Part shown: one piece after another, positions 39,397-47,946 of the stretch
How the letters are laid out: each line of letters begins with the position of its first letter
Numbering within the stretch: position 1 is the stretch's first letter
Source: an uncultured Collinsella sp.
GTDB lineage: Bacteria; Actinomycetota; Coriobacteriia; Coriobacteriales; Coriobacteriaceae
Assembly: GCA_958451615.1 (NCBI GenBank)
Contig: CAUDQR010000007.1
Span: 1 to 64,000, forward strand
Direction: 5' to 3'
Length of the DNA: 64,000 bases
The notes under the pieces: generated by a model
Database searches by the model: none
What the model was told of the DNA's origin: nothing
What the model saw: the letters and a program-made list of their open reading frames with translations, nothing else
Translations under genes and position numbers: made by a program

Positions 39397-40894
39397 GATG
39401 TCCTCCTACCTGATCGTTGCGTTCGCGCGCGGTGGCGCCGGCGGTAAAGCTTAATCCCTTGACGAGCGCGTTTTTGCCGTACTTGCCCTTTACGGCCAGG
39501 ACGGCGCGCGCCAGGTCGCGCTCGCGCTCATCGGCCTCGATATCGCCGAACAGATCGATGGTGACAAATTCCTCAGGCATGAGGTTGCCAAAGCCCAGGT
39601 TGATACGCTTGACCGGTCGTTTGGGATCGACAGTCTGCGCCCAGAGCTCATCGAAATAGCTCATGATCTTCTTAAACGAATTGGTGCGCTCGGGCAGCTT
39701 TCGCGAAGCGTTTGAGTGCGCGAAGAGCGCGGCATAGCCACCGCGCGGTTTGCCGCCATGTTCTCCCACGAAGATGCCATCGATTGCCTGTGCCTCTCGC
39801 ACCAGGCGGCGCCGTTCGTCATCGCGCTGGACGGGCTTGGGCGCACGGGGTGCGAGCTCGGGGCCGGCGGTTGCGGTTGGCTCGATACTCGACGTGCTCG
39901 AGCGCAGGTGCCCGCATCCGTCAACGTATTGCGCCGTGCCGCTGGCGTCGAGGCGGCGTATGTCGGCTCGCTCGCTCGCATAACCCACGAAGAGCGAGAT
40001 GCTGTCGCACACCACGTGCTTATCGACTAAGTCCAACACGGCACTGTCGACCATCTCGCGCAAGACGGTATAGGCCTGTTCGTAGGCATAACCCTTCGAG
40101 AGCACCTGTCCTGTGGTGGTCGAAGTTGCTTGCGGGCGATAGGCTTGGATATCGGCGATGGTTGTCGGCTCGCGCCCGAAGGCATGGTCGATGAGATATT
40201 CGGCATTGACGCCGAGCTCGTCGTAAAGCAGGTTTTCGTCGAGCGCCGCGACGCCCATCAGATCGTAGACGCCGTATTTCTCGAGGCGGGCTGCCACGCC
40301 GGGACCGATGCCCCAGATATCGGTGATGGGACGATGGGGCCAGATCTCCTTGCGAAAGGTCTCGTCGTCGAGTATGCCGATGCGGCTGGGTGCGTGCTTG
40401 GCGGTAATGTCGAGCGCTACCTTGGCCTGGAATAGGTTGGGGCCGATGCCAACCGTTGCCGTGATGCCGGTGCGCCCCAGGACCTCGTCACGCAGCATAC
40501 AGGCGAAGCCTTCAGCGTCGGTATGGTAGAGGTCCAGATAGGGCGTCACGTCGATAAAGCATTCATCGATGGAGTAGACGTGCACGTCCTGGGGGCTGAC
40601 GTATTCCAGATAGATACCGTAGATTTTCGCCGACACCTCCATGTAATGCTGCATGCGCGGTACGGCCGTGATGTAGTCGATGCCATCGGGAATTTCGAAC
40701 AGACGGCAGCGATTGTGTATCCCGAGGTCTTTCATGGCCTGTGTGATGGCGAGGCAGATGGTCGTGCGCCCGCGCGATTCGTCGGCAACGACCAGGTTGG
40801 TGGTGAGCGGATCGAGCCCACGGTCGACGCACTCGACGCTGGCATAAAACGTCTTGAGGTCGATGCAGATATAGGTGTGCTGCTCGTGCGCCAT
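39389..40894 (-). CDS. Y-family (UmuC/DinB-like) DNA polymerase
   Basis: Translesion polymerase of 501 aa. The catalytic acids are in CIDLKTFYASVECV and in YSIDECFIDVTPYL, and the helix-hairpin-helix is DIWGIGPGVAARLEKYGV. The long C-terminus (about residues 330-500) includes a Pro/Ala-rich linker and the little-finger region, resembling the YqjW/UvrX type of Firmicutes. The ATG at 40894 follows AAAGGA. A LexA-type promoter precedes it, and YolD is coupled at its end. Expect mutagenic repair under DNA damage. Confidence 0.92.
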   Translation of the reverse strand: MAHEQHTYICIDLKTFYASVECVDRGLDPLTTNLVVADESRGRTTICLAITQAMKDLGIHNRCRLFEIPDGIDYITAVPRMQHYMEVSAKIYGIYLEYVSPQDVHVYSIDECFIDVTPYLDLYHTDAEGFACMLRDEVLGRTGITATVGIGPNLFQAKVALDITAKHAPSRIGILDDETFRKEIWPHRPITDIWGIGPGVAARLEKYGVYDLMGVAALDENLLYDELGVNAEYLIDHAFGREPTTIADIQAYRPQATSTTTGQVLSKGYAYEQAYTVLREMVDSAVLDLVDKHVVCDSISLFVGYASERADIRRLDASGTAQYVDGCGHLRSSTSSIEPTATAGPELAPRAPKPVQRDDERRRLVREAQAIDGIFVGEHGGKPRGGYAALFAHSNASRKLPERTNSFKKIMSYFDELWAQTVDPKRPVKRINLGFGNLMPEEFVTIDLFGDIEADERERDLARAVLAVKGKYGKNALVKGLSFTAGATARERNDQVGGHRA

Positions 40895-40908
40895 CCGTGT
40901 CCTTTCAT

Positions 40909-40939
40909 CAAACACATGTTCTTATCGAATACCTGTTCG
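40909..40939 (-). promoter_or_regulatory. Two tandem SOS (LexA) boxes
   Basis: CGAATACCTGTTCG (40926-40939) differs by one base from the Gram-positive LexA consensus CGAACNNNNGTTCG. CAAACACATGTTCT (40909-40922) is a second, weaker match with its AAC/GTT core intact. Both lie between the -10 and the polymerase start, where LexA would block transcription. Confidence 0.75.
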
Positions 40940-40968
40940 ATAATACCCGCTCGTTCGGACATCGTCAA
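40940..40968 (-). promoter_or_regulatory. Promoter of the Y-family polymerase operon
   Basis: On the minus strand TTGACG and TATTAT are separated by exactly 17 bases, and the stronger SOS box directly abuts the -10. Confidence 0.8.
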
Positions 40969-40976
40969 AACCTGTC

Positions 40977-41004
40977 AAAAAGGGACTGGTTTGTTTTGGT
41001 AGGT
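40977..41004 (+). repeat. Half-element of a palindromic repeat (third family)
   Basis: AAAAAGGGACTGG followed by TTTGTTTTGGTAGGT matches the reverse complement of the right arm of the palindrome at 41671-41730 at nearly all positions. No pairing arm lies next to it, so this looks like a solitary half. Confidence 0.6.
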
Positions 41005-41131
41005 ATGGTCGTGCGGTTGGATTGGGTTTTAACGCAGCTCTAAAGAGTGCGAAACAGCTCGGAAAACCTCGCTTCGTAGCATGGGCCTAACGATTGATAC
41101 CGCCTATACGCACGGAAAGGTTGTGGAAAAG

Positions 41132-41656
41132 ATGGTCAATTATGGGTTTGGTATGCCGACGCGCCTTGTTGCGGATGGAGACGTGGCTCGCTGGTGCGGA
41201 CGATTGGTCGCTCACTACGGAGGCACCAAGGCGCTGGTTGTGCTGGGCGGTGACAAGCATACGCGCGATGAGCTTGTCTCGGCGGCACTCGGCTCGCTTG
41301 ATCGAGCTCTGCTCGAGCGCGTGCTTTTCCGCTGCGGCTCGGTTGAGGGCGACGGGGGAGACGAGCTGATCGACGAAGCCGTGGCCCTGGCGACCGACGA
41401 AGGCGTGGACTTTGTCTTGGCGATTGGCGATGCCGATACTGCCGGCTTTGCACGCGAACTCGCCCGTCGCATGGCGGCGCTCGATGCCGGCGAAGACGGC
41501 TTTGTGCCTTATGGATGCATTGTCTCGGAGGGCAAGGTGCCCGCTGCGGTGGGCGCCGGCGAGGCTCCCGTTTTTGCCATCATCGCGCCCGAGCTGCTAG
41601 AGGGAATCGGGTCTCCCTTGCGCGAGCTGCTCGGCAGCGTGTGCGCCGCGGCATAA
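41132..41656 (+). CDS. Short iron-alcohol-dehydrogenase-like protein
   Basis: A 174-aa protein (from ATG 41132, chosen for GGAAAGG upstream; ATG 41081 is an alternative giving 191 aa). Residues 1-60 (MVNYGFGMPTRLVADGDVA, then GTKALVVLGGDKHTRDEL) resemble the N-terminal NAD-binding part of iron-containing alcohol dehydrogenases and glycerol dehydrogenases. Family members are about 380 aa and carry a C-terminal metal-binding half, which is absent here. It may be a decayed gene or a reduced domain with a new role. Confidence 0.55.
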   Translation: MVNYGFGMPTRLVADGDVARWCGRLVAHYGGTKALVVLGGDKHTRDELVSAALGSLDRALLERVLFRCGSVEGDGGDELIDEAVALATDEGVDFVLAIGDADTAGFARELARRMAALDAGEDGFVPYGCIVSEGKVPAAVGAGEAPVFAIIAPELLEGIGSPLRELLGSVCAAA

Positions 41657-41670
41657 TGCCTGCCAGGAAG

Positions 41671-41730
41671 GGGTAGGTTTATTTTGGTAGGTAAAGCGTT
41701 TGACCTGCCAAAATAAACCTGTCCCTTTTT
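41671..41730 (+). terminator. Palindromic repeat of the third family, also a likely terminator
   Basis: Arms containing AGGTTTATTTTGG and CCAAAATAAACCT (41671-41692 and 41703-41725, three mismatches) enclose a 10-base loop and are followed by TTTTT. It ends transcription of the upstream gene, and its right arm is repeated at 40977-41004. Confidence 0.7.
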
Positions 41731-41855
41731 GGTCGGTTGCCGTTTGGGGGCCGATTGGCAACGCTCGCTGATTGTAGTCTTGACCTGCGCTAGAATAGTG
41801 GCATCTGAATGTCCGGGCGCATGGAGGCGTGCGTCCGTATGCTGAGGAGGACTTT

Positions 41856-43550
41856 ATGGCAACTGTTGCCGCACCTATCGACGCTACGTCGACTGACGCT
41901 TGGAAGGCGCTCGAGGCTCATCAGGAGAAGCTCGAGGCCGAGGGTATTGACCTCAAGGCCTGGTTCGCCGCCGATCCCGAGCGTGTGAACAAGCTGAGCT
42001 TTGACGCCGGTGACCTGCACTTCGACCTGTCCAAGAACCTGGTGACCGACGAGACTGTCAAGCTCCTGTGCGACCTTGCCCGCGAGGTGAAACTCGAGGT
42101 GCGCCGTGACGCCATGTTCTCCGGCGAGCACATCAACACCACCGAGGACCGCGCCGTCCTGCACACCGCGCTGCGCCGTCCGGCAAGCGAGAAAGGCCAG
42201 CTTATCGTCGACGGTCAGGATGTCGTCGCCGACGTGCATGAGGTCCTCGATCGCATGTATGCCTTCGCCGAGCGCGTGCGCTCCGGTGAGTGGAAGGGCG
42301 TTACCGGCAAGAAGATCGAGCACCTGGTGTCCATCGGCATCGGCGGCTCCGATCTGGGCCCGGTCATGGCTTACGAGGCCCTGCGTCCCTATGCCGACGC
42401 CGGTATCGACTGCCGCTACATCTCAAACATCGACCCCAACGATCAGGCAGAGAAGCTCAAAGGCCTCGATCCCGAGACCACGCTCGTGATTATCGTCTCC
42501 AAGACCTTCACAACGCTCGAGACCCTCACCAACGCCCGCGAGGTCAAGACCTGGATGCTCGAGCAGCTCAAGGCTCAGGGTGCCATCGACGGCTCCGATG
42601 AGCAGAACGCCGAGGCCGTGGCAAAGCACTTCGTCGCCGTTTCCACCGCACTTGAGAAGGTTGAGGCCTTCGGCATCGACCCCGCTAACGCTTTTGGTTT
42701 CTGGAACTGGGTCGGCGGCCGCTACTCCGTTGACTCCGCCGTGGGCCTGTCGCTGATCATCGTGCTCGGCCCCGAGCGCTTCCAGCAGTTCCTCGAGGGC
42801 TTCCACGCCATCGACGAGTACTTCTGCAACACGCCGCTTGAGAACAACGCCGTTGCGCTGATGGGTCTGCTCAACGTCTGGTACGTCAACTTCTTCGGTT
42901 CCAAGAGCCACGCCGTGCTTCCGTACTGCCAGTACCTGCACCGTTTCCCGGCCTACCTGCAGCAGCTCACCATGGAGTCCAACGGCAAGCATGTCCGCTG
43001 GGACGGCAGCGCCGTGACCTCCGACACCGGTGAGATCTTCTGGGGCGAGCCCGGCACCAACGGCCAGCACGCCTTCTATCAGCTGCTGCACCAGGGCACC
43101 GTGGTGGTCCCGGCCGATTTCATCGCCTTCGCCAATACCGCCAACCCTGCGACCGACAGCGGTCAGGACGTGCACGAGCTGTTCCTGGGCAACTTCCTGG
43201 CCCAGACCAAGGCGCTCGCCTTTGGCAAGACAGCCGACGAGGTTCGTGCCGAGGGCACGCCCGAGCAGATCGTCCCGGCCCGTTGCTTTGAGGGTAACCG
43301 CCCGACGACCTCGATCTTCGGCGACACGCTGACCCCGTTCGCACTCGGCGAGCTCATCGCCCTGTACGAGCACATCACGTTTGTCGAGGGCACGGTCTGG
43401 GGCATCGACTCCTACGACCAGTGGGGCGTCGAGCTGGGCAAGCAGCTTGCCAAGCAGATTACCCCGGCCTTCCACGACAACGCCGCCAAGGCCGAGCAGG
43501 ACGCTTCGACCCAGGCGCTCATCGAGTTCTACCGCGCTCACCGCAAGTAG
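41856..43550 (+). CDS. pgi: Glucose-6-phosphate isomerase
   Basis: Glycolytic isomerase of 564 aa interconverting glucose-6-P and fructose-6-P. Family signatures are [48 protein letters not shown] with the conserved Arg, and the C-terminal [20 protein letters not shown] with the catalytic Lys. The ATG at 41856 follows GAGGAGG. It is monocistronic and ends at a strong terminator. Confidence 0.95.
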   Translation: MATVAAPIDATSTDAWKALEAHQEKLEAEGIDLKAWFAADPERVNKLSFDAGDLHFDLSKNLVTDETVKLLCDLAREVKLEVRRDAMFSGEHINTTEDRAVLHTALRRPASEKGQLIVDGQDVVADVHEVLDRMYAFAERVRSGEWKGVTGKKIEHLVSIGIGGSDLGPVMAYEALRPYADAGIDCRYISNIDPNDQAEKLKGLDPETTLVIIVSKTFTTLETLTNAREVKTWMLEQLKAQGAIDGSDEQNAEAVAKHFVAVSTALEKVEAFGIDPANAFGFWNWVGGRYSVDSAVGLSLIIVLGPERFQQFLEGFHAIDEYFCNTPLENNAVALMGLLNVWYVNFFGSKSHAVLPYCQYLHRFPAYLQQLTMESNGKHVRWDGSAVTSDTGEIFWGEPGTNGQHAFYQLLHQGTVVVPADFIAFANTANPATDSGQDVHELFLGNFLAQTKALAFGKTADEVRAEGTPEQIVPARCFEGNRPTTSIFGDTLTPFALGELIALYEHITFVEGTVWGIDSYDQWGVELGKQLAKQITPAFHDNAAKAEQDASTQALIEFYRAHRK

Positions 43551-43581
43551 GATTCGCTGCGAAAACTAACGCATAGCCGAC

Positions 43582-43614
43582 AAGGGCCCGTATCCGTTGG
43601 GATGCGGGCCCTTT
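43582..43614 (+). terminator. Terminator after pgi
   Basis: GGGCCCGTATCC pairs with GGATGCGGGCCC around a short loop, then TTT. Confidence 0.8.
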
Positions 43615-43787
43615 GCTATTTGGATAGGATGGAATGTATCGGGAGGCGCCTCGACGGGCATCGCAATCGTCGAAGGCGCGCCGGCCATGTTTGGGACAAT
43701 ATGACATTTTTCCCGTTGCAAACAGCGCCGCCGTGGGTGTTCTGTATGATGGCTCAGACAAGGTTGCTCAATGACAGGGAGGCGCAT

Positions 43788-44630
43788 ATGGCAATTAAGG
43801 CCATCGCAATGGATATCGACGGTACGCTCACCAACGACCAGAAGGTGATCAGCCCGCGTACGCGCGAGAAGCTGCTCGCGGCGCAGGAATCGGGTATTAA
43901 GCTCATCTTGGCTTCGGGTCGTCCCGCCTGGGGTCTTTACGCCTTGGCGCAGGAGCTCGACCTTCAAAACCATGACGGTCTGCTAGTTGCCTTTAATGGC
44001 GCGCATGTGGTTGACGCTCAGACCGATGAGGTCCTTTTTGACCAAGCCATGCCGGCTGACGAGCTGCACCGTCTGATTGATCATCTGCGCAATTTCGACG
44101 TGATCCCCATCATCTCGCTTGGTCGCGATCTGCATGTCGAGGATTCGTACCGCTGCATGATTACGCTGCCGGATGGCTCGCAGAAAAACATCGTCAAATA
44201 CGAGCGCGATGCCTGCGATCTCAAGATCCGTGAAGTCGAGAGTCTTCACGAGGTGGCAGACGCCTATCCGGTAGACAAGTTGCTCACCGCGGGCGACCCC
44301 GCGTACCTGCAGGCGCATTACGAGGAGATGTATGCGCCCTTTAAGCAGACGCTTTCGGGCATGTTTACGGCCGACTGGTACTTTGAGTACACGGCGCCCG
44401 GTATCGACAAGGCCCGTGCGCTCGAGGGTGCCCTGTCCAAGCTGGGCATCGATGCCAGTGAGGTCGTATCGTTTGGCGACGGCCAGAACGACAAGTCCAT
44501 GATTGAGTGGGCGGGTACCGGTGTTGCCATGGGTAACGCCGTCGACGAGGTCAAGGCTGTGGCCCAGATGGTGACTGCCGGCAACAACGAAGACGGTATC
44601 GCGGTGGCACTCGATAAGCTACTGGGCTAG
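43788..44630 (+). CDS. Cof-type HAD phosphatase
   Basis: HAD IIB hydrolase of 280 aa. Motif I is AMDIDGTLTND, motif II LASGRPAWGL, motif III GIDKARAL and motif IV SFGDGQNDKSMIEWA. The cap domain lies at about residues 85-195. The ATG at 43788 follows AGGGAGG; a much longer reading frame upstream is not supported. The substrate is probably a sugar or cofactor phosphate. A second HAD gene follows after a terminator, but they are of different subclasses. Confidence 0.88.
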   Translation: MAIKAIAMDIDGTLTNDQKVISPRTREKLLAAQESGIKLILASGRPAWGLYALAQELDLQNHDGLLVAFNGAHVVDAQTDEVLFDQAMPADELHRLIDHLRNFDVIPIISLGRDLHVEDSYRCMITLPDGSQKNIVKYERDACDLKIREVESLHEVADAYPVDKLLTAGDPAYLQAHYEEMYAPFKQTLSGMFTADWYFEYTAPGIDKARALEGALSKLGIDASEVVSFGDGQNDKSMIEWAGTGVAMGNAVDEVKAVAQMVTAGNNEDGIAVALDKLLG

Positions 44631-44652
44631 AATCGCCGATAATGCATGGTTC

Positions 44653-44680
44653 GGGCGCCTGCTTACAGGCGCCCTTTTGT
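44653..44680 (+). terminator. Terminator between the two HAD genes
   Basis: GGGCGCCTG-CTTA-CAGGCGCCC followed by TTTTGTT. Confidence 0.88.
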
Positions 44681-44693
44681 TAGGGAGGGTGCC

Positions 44694-45353
44694 GTGTCCG
44701 CATTTCCGTTCGACGCCGTTATCTTTGACATGGACGGCGTCATTGTCGATACCGAGTATTACTACCTGGGCGAGACTGCCGCGTTTGCCAAGGAGCTTGG
44801 GCTTAACTTGACCCAAAAGGAGCTGAACGGGCAGGTCGGTACCTCGCATCAGTTCTTTCTCCACATGCTGGTCGATTGGTTTGAGCGTGCCGGTAAGGGG
44901 CATTTTACTGACGAGGAAGCGTTGGCCCGTTGGGATGAGTGGGCGCATAAACGTCCGCGCGACTATCAGGCTTTGATTAACCCAGGCGCCGTGGATACGA
45001 TTCGAGAGCTGCCGCGCCGCGGCGTTCGCGTGGCGCTTGCCAGCTCGTCTCCCATGGTTAGCATCGAGGAAGTGCTCAACGCATGCGGGCTGTCGGATGC
45101 CTTTGAGTACGTGGTGAGCGGCGAGCAGTTTAAGGAGAGCAAGCCCGAGCCCGACATCTACCTGCATGCGCTGGACCTGCTGGGGCTGCCCGCGAATCGC
45201 TGCTGCTGCGTTGAGGATTCGGTGCCTGGCATCACTGCCGGCAAGCGAGCCGGCCTGACAGTCATTGCCAAGCGCGAGGAGCGCTTTGGCTTTAGCCAGG
45301 ATGCCGCGGACAAGATTATCGACCAGCTGCCCGAGCTGCTTGAGCTTTCTTAG
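44694..45353 (+). CDS. HAD phosphatase of the beta-phosphoglucomutase-like group
   Basis: A 219-aa HAD type I enzyme from a GTG behind AGGGAGG. Motif I is FDMDGVIVDTE with the usual small alpha cap after it, motif II is ALASSSP, motif III is ESKPEPDIYLHAL, and motif IV CVEDSVPGITAGKRAG. This order and the VIVDTE motif fit the beta-PGM/phosphatase group, so either a sugar-phosphate mutase or a phosphatase is possible. It lies just before an inverted-repeat element. Confidence 0.85.
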   Translation: MSAFPFDAVIFDMDGVIVDTEYYYLGETAAFAKELGLNLTQKELNGQVGTSHQFFLHMLVDWFERAGKGHFTDEEALARWDEWAHKRPRDYQALINPGAVDTIRELPRRGVRVALASSSPMVSIEEVLNACGLSDAFEYVVSGEQFKESKPEPDIYLHALDLLGLPANRCCCVEDSVPGITAGKRAGLTVIAKREERFGFSQDAADKIIDQLPELLELS

Positions 45354-45382
45354 GGGGTCTGTTGGAGGCTCTTTAGGGGTTC

Positions 45383-45612
45383 GTGGACAAAAAATGCCAA
45401 ATATGAGTACTGTCACTAATTTAGTAACAGGGAAATTATGCTTTTAAGGCCCTGGTTGAGCGCCTGGGGGCGATTATAACCTGTTAAATATGGCTTTAGC
45501 CATGCTAAAACGCCTTGATAATGAACAGCTGTACATTATCAAGGCGTTCTTTTGTCGCAAAATAATGCTACCAGCATTGCAACAGTACTCATATTTGGTG
45601 TTTTTTGCCCAC
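45383..45612. repeat. Inverted-repeat-bounded intergenic element
   Basis: The 31-base ends (45383-45413 and 45582-45612) share CCAAATATGAGTACTGT in inverted orientation plus CAAAAAA and GTGG/CCAC. The interior holds a perfect 15-base hairpin (AACGCCTTGATAATG and complement, 45509-45548), a small TGGC-TTTA-GCCA hairpin and ACTAATTTAGT. No ORF is supported. The layout resembles a non-autonomous mobile element or a structured RNA gene. Confidence 0.65.
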
Positions 45613-45617
45613 CGGGG

Positions 45618-46400
45618 TCAGCGGAAGTCAAATATGAAGCGCGAATTTTCCAAAACGATCGATTCGGCGCTCTCCACGACGCAGTTTTTAAGTTCGGCGA
45701 TGTGCAGGGAGGCGCTTTTTAGCGATGTGATGAGCTGTCGCGCGCTTGCATCTGCTTGCGGTTCGGCTGGAGCGTCGGTTTCGAGCAGCAGACGGTCGAG
45801 TGGGATCTGTCGGGCGTATTCACGACCGCGCTTGGTAGCGAGCATCCGCTCGTTCACGGAAAAATAGCAGCCTGCGTTTCGCGCACGGTCGAACTCGTTC
45901 GAGGTGCCGCTAAACCAGTGGAAGATGATGGCGGAGGAGTTGGGGCTTGGGGTGAGTAATCCATATGACTCAAGGGCGTCCAGTACGGTTCCTGCCGAAT
46001 GAACAGCGTGAATTGATATCACGCGCCCGGCGAGAGGGTACTGCACGAGTGCATCGCAGAGACGGTCAAGTGCCTGTATTTGAAGCGGTTCGCTTCCGGC
46101 AAAGCGCGCGGAAAAGTCGAGTCCTACCTCGCCGATATAGCGCTCTTGGTCAGCAACTTCGCAAAGCAGATTGACTTCGGCAGGACCGCAGCGGCCGTCG
46201 GCGAGCCACCAGGGATGGAGGCCGGCGCCCGCGATAATGTTTGGGTATCGGCTGGCCCGCTTTTTTGCTGCCGCGAAGTCGCGTGGGTCGACCCCGCAGT
46301 CAAAGAGCCCTAGACCCAACGCCGCCGACTCACTGGCTGCAGCATCGGGGCTGAGCATCAAATCAAGATGACAATGCGTGTCAAAGAATCGCGGTTCCAT
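45618..46400 (-). CDS. TatD-family metal-dependent hydrolase
   Basis: A 260-aa TIM-barrel enzyme of the TatD DNase family. Metal ligands are visible in FDTHCHLDLM, IGEVGLDFS, ISIHAVHSAG, FHWFSGT and LLLETDAPAE. The ATG at 46400 lies 14 bases after the stop of the upstream tcdA gene, with a modest AGGA before it, so they are co-transcribed. Family members act as 3'-5' exonucleases or deacylases; the exact role is not known. Confidence 0.87.
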   Translation of the reverse strand: MEPRFFDTHCHLDLMLSPDAAASESAALGLGLFDCGVDPRDFAAAKKRASRYPNIIAGAGLHPWWLADGRCGPAEVNLLCEVADQERYIGEVGLDFSARFAGSEPLQIQALDRLCDALVQYPLAGRVISIHAVHSAGTVLDALESYGLLTPSPNSSAIIFHWFSGTSNEFDRARNAGCYFSVNERMLATKRGREYARQIPLDRLLLETDAPAEPQADASARQLITSLKSASLHIAELKNCVVESAESIVLENSRFIFDFR

Positions 46401-46414
46401 CGCAGGGCATCCTG

Positions 46415-47206
46415 CTAGTCCAAGCGCTGGCCGTCGGCGCGCACGCGCTCGCACCCGCGCCCGCTGATCTGGCGGATAACCTCGCCGGCAATCATCTGAC
46501 CCATGATGGGCGGCATAAAGCTGGCGGTACCCAACTCGGTACGCTCGTGGATGTTGGACGGGTCGCGGGGTTGGGTTTTAACCGATTCCTCACAGCTAAA
46601 CAGCACGTGCAGGCTCTTGATTCCGCGCTTCTTACATTCTTTGCGCATAATGCGGCTCATGGGGTCGCGCACGGTGTCAAAGATATCGGCAAAACGCAAG
46701 CATTCGGGATGCAGCTTATTGGCCCCGCCCATAGAGCTAACCAAACGAATGTCGTGATCTTGAGCATATTTGGCAATGGTGAGCTTGGCCGAGATGGTGT
46801 CGATGGCGTCGACGACGTAGTCGAGCTTGCCGCCCGTCTGCTCAAAAACGCTCGTAAAGAACTCGTCGATATTGTCGCTCAGCAGATATTCAGTTCGCTT
46901 GATGACGGTGGTGGCGGGATTGATATCGTGGATCATGGCTTCCATAACATCGACCTTGCGCTTGCCGACGGTGCTGTGAAAGGCGATGGACTGGCGATTG
47001 ATATTGCTGGGCGCGATGATGTCCTTGTCCAGAATCACAAAATGCCCGATGCCGCCGCGGGCAAGTGCCTCGCAGCAGTTAGAGCCCACGCCTCCGCAGC
47101 CGAGTATCAGCACCGTGGTGTTGGCGAGCTTGTCGAGTGCCTCGCGGCCCATGATGATCTCGAGCTTGGTGTCGCGTGTCTCGACGAGTGCAGCAGTTTC
47201 GGTCAT
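46415..47206 (-). CDS. tcdA: tRNA threonylcarbamoyladenosine dehydratase (TcdA/CsdL)
   Basis: E1-like ThiF/HesA protein, 263 aa, that cyclises t6A37 of tRNA to ct6A with ATP. The nucleotide-binding motif is LILGCGGVGSNCCEALARGGIG, then DKDIIAPSNINRQ with the Arg finger and VVDAIDTISAKL. The tail GTASFMPPIMGQMIAGEVIR fits TcdA. The ATG at 47206 is 6 bases after GGAGG; the ATG at 47212 sits on top of that site and is rejected. Confidence 0.88.
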   Translation of the reverse strand: MTETAALVETRDTKLEIIMGREALDKLANTTVLILGCGGVGSNCCEALARGGIGHFVILDKDIIAPSNINRQSIAFHSTVGKRKVDVMEAMIHDINPATTVIKRTEYLLSDNIDEFFTSVFEQTGGKLDYVVDAIDTISAKLTIAKYAQDHDIRLVSSMGGANKLHPECLRFADIFDTVRDPMSRIMRKECKKRGIKSLHVLFSCEESVKTQPRDPSNIHERTELGTASFMPPIMGQMIAGEVIRQISGRGCERVRADGQRLD

Positions 47207-47413
47207 AGACATCCTCCGATGGGGAAGCGAATCGTGTTTTAGCTATCGCCATTATAGGTATTATCGCGATTCCATTTGAGCCCTAGGGGCTTGTTGAAAT
47301 GAGGCAGGGATTCGCATAAGATGAAGCAGATGGCACCCGTTGCAGCGGGTTAGCCAACTCCCAAACACGTTTGTAGCGTGAGAAGTGGCCGTCTTCGCAT
47401 TACGCGGGGGCGG

Positions 47414-47500
47414 CTATTTCATTCGACCTCCAATGTGGATGCCGAGCTCCACAGCCGCGATTACAAGCAACAACAACGTCAGGACATCGTTAATACTCAT
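47414..47500 (-). CDS. Small single-pass membrane peptide, possible type I toxin
   Basis: A 28-codon ORF behind a strong AAGAAGGAG (7-base spacing). The peptide starts MSINDVLTLLLLVIAA and ends GIHIGGRMK: one membrane helix with a short basic tail, the form of holin-like/TxpA-type toxins of Gram-positive type I systems. Just past the stop, CCGCC...GGCGG-like bases could form the shared terminator seen in such loci. The antisense RNA would be read on the plus strand from about 47.3 kb; no promoter for it is certain. It could instead be a small regulatory membrane peptide. Confidence 0.5.
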   Translation of the reverse strand: MSINDVLTLLLLVIAAVELGIHIGGRMK

Positions 47501-47595
47501 AGTCCATCTCCTTCTTGGGAAGAGGGAGCTGGCCCATCTGCTTCTGGACCCATTGTATCTAAAAACGAACGAATGTTCTATACATAACATTGCTA

Positions 47596-47619
47596 TTAGA
47601 TAATTAGACAAACATCTAA
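47596..47619. promoter_or_regulatory. Candidate operator of the ArsR/SdpI pair
   Basis: TTAGAT and ATCTAA are inverted around 12 bases in an A+T-rich promoter region 50 bases before the ArsR-type gene. Autoregulators of this family bind such imperfect palindromes. Confidence 0.5.
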
Positions 47620-47667
47620 ATATCAAGTATAGTGTGCACGTCGCGAGAGATAGCGAGAGGAGGTTCT

Positions 47668-47946
47668 ATGCCGGGAGAAGGTTTTAAGGCGCTGGCTGAT
47701 CCAACGCGGCGGCGCATTTTGGAACTGCTGCGCGAGGGCAATTGCACGGCGGGGGAGCTTGCCAAGCATTTCGATATCAGTAAGCCGTCGCTGAGCCATC
47801 ACTTGGCGACGCTTAAAAACGCCGGGTTGGTGACCGACGAGCGCCATGGCCAAAACATCGTATACAGCTTAAACACCACCGTCATGCAGGATTTAATTGG
47901 CTGGTTTATGGGTTTTACAAACAATGAAGGTGATAAGGATGAATAA
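47668..47946 (+). CDS. ArsR-family regulator (SdpR-like)
   Basis: A 92-aa winged-helix repressor. The sequence FKALADPTRRRILELLREGNCT and ELAKHFDISKPSLSHHLATLKNAGLV is typical, and no metal-binding Cys pair is present, which fits the SdpR-type autorepressor rather than a metal sensor. The ATG follows GAGAGGAGG. It overlaps the SdpI-like gene by 8 bases. Confidence 0.88.
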   Translation: MPGEGFKALADPTRRRILELLREGNCTAGELAKHFDISKPSLSHHLATLKNAGLVTDERHGQNIVYSLNTTVMQDLIGWFMGFTNNEGDKDE

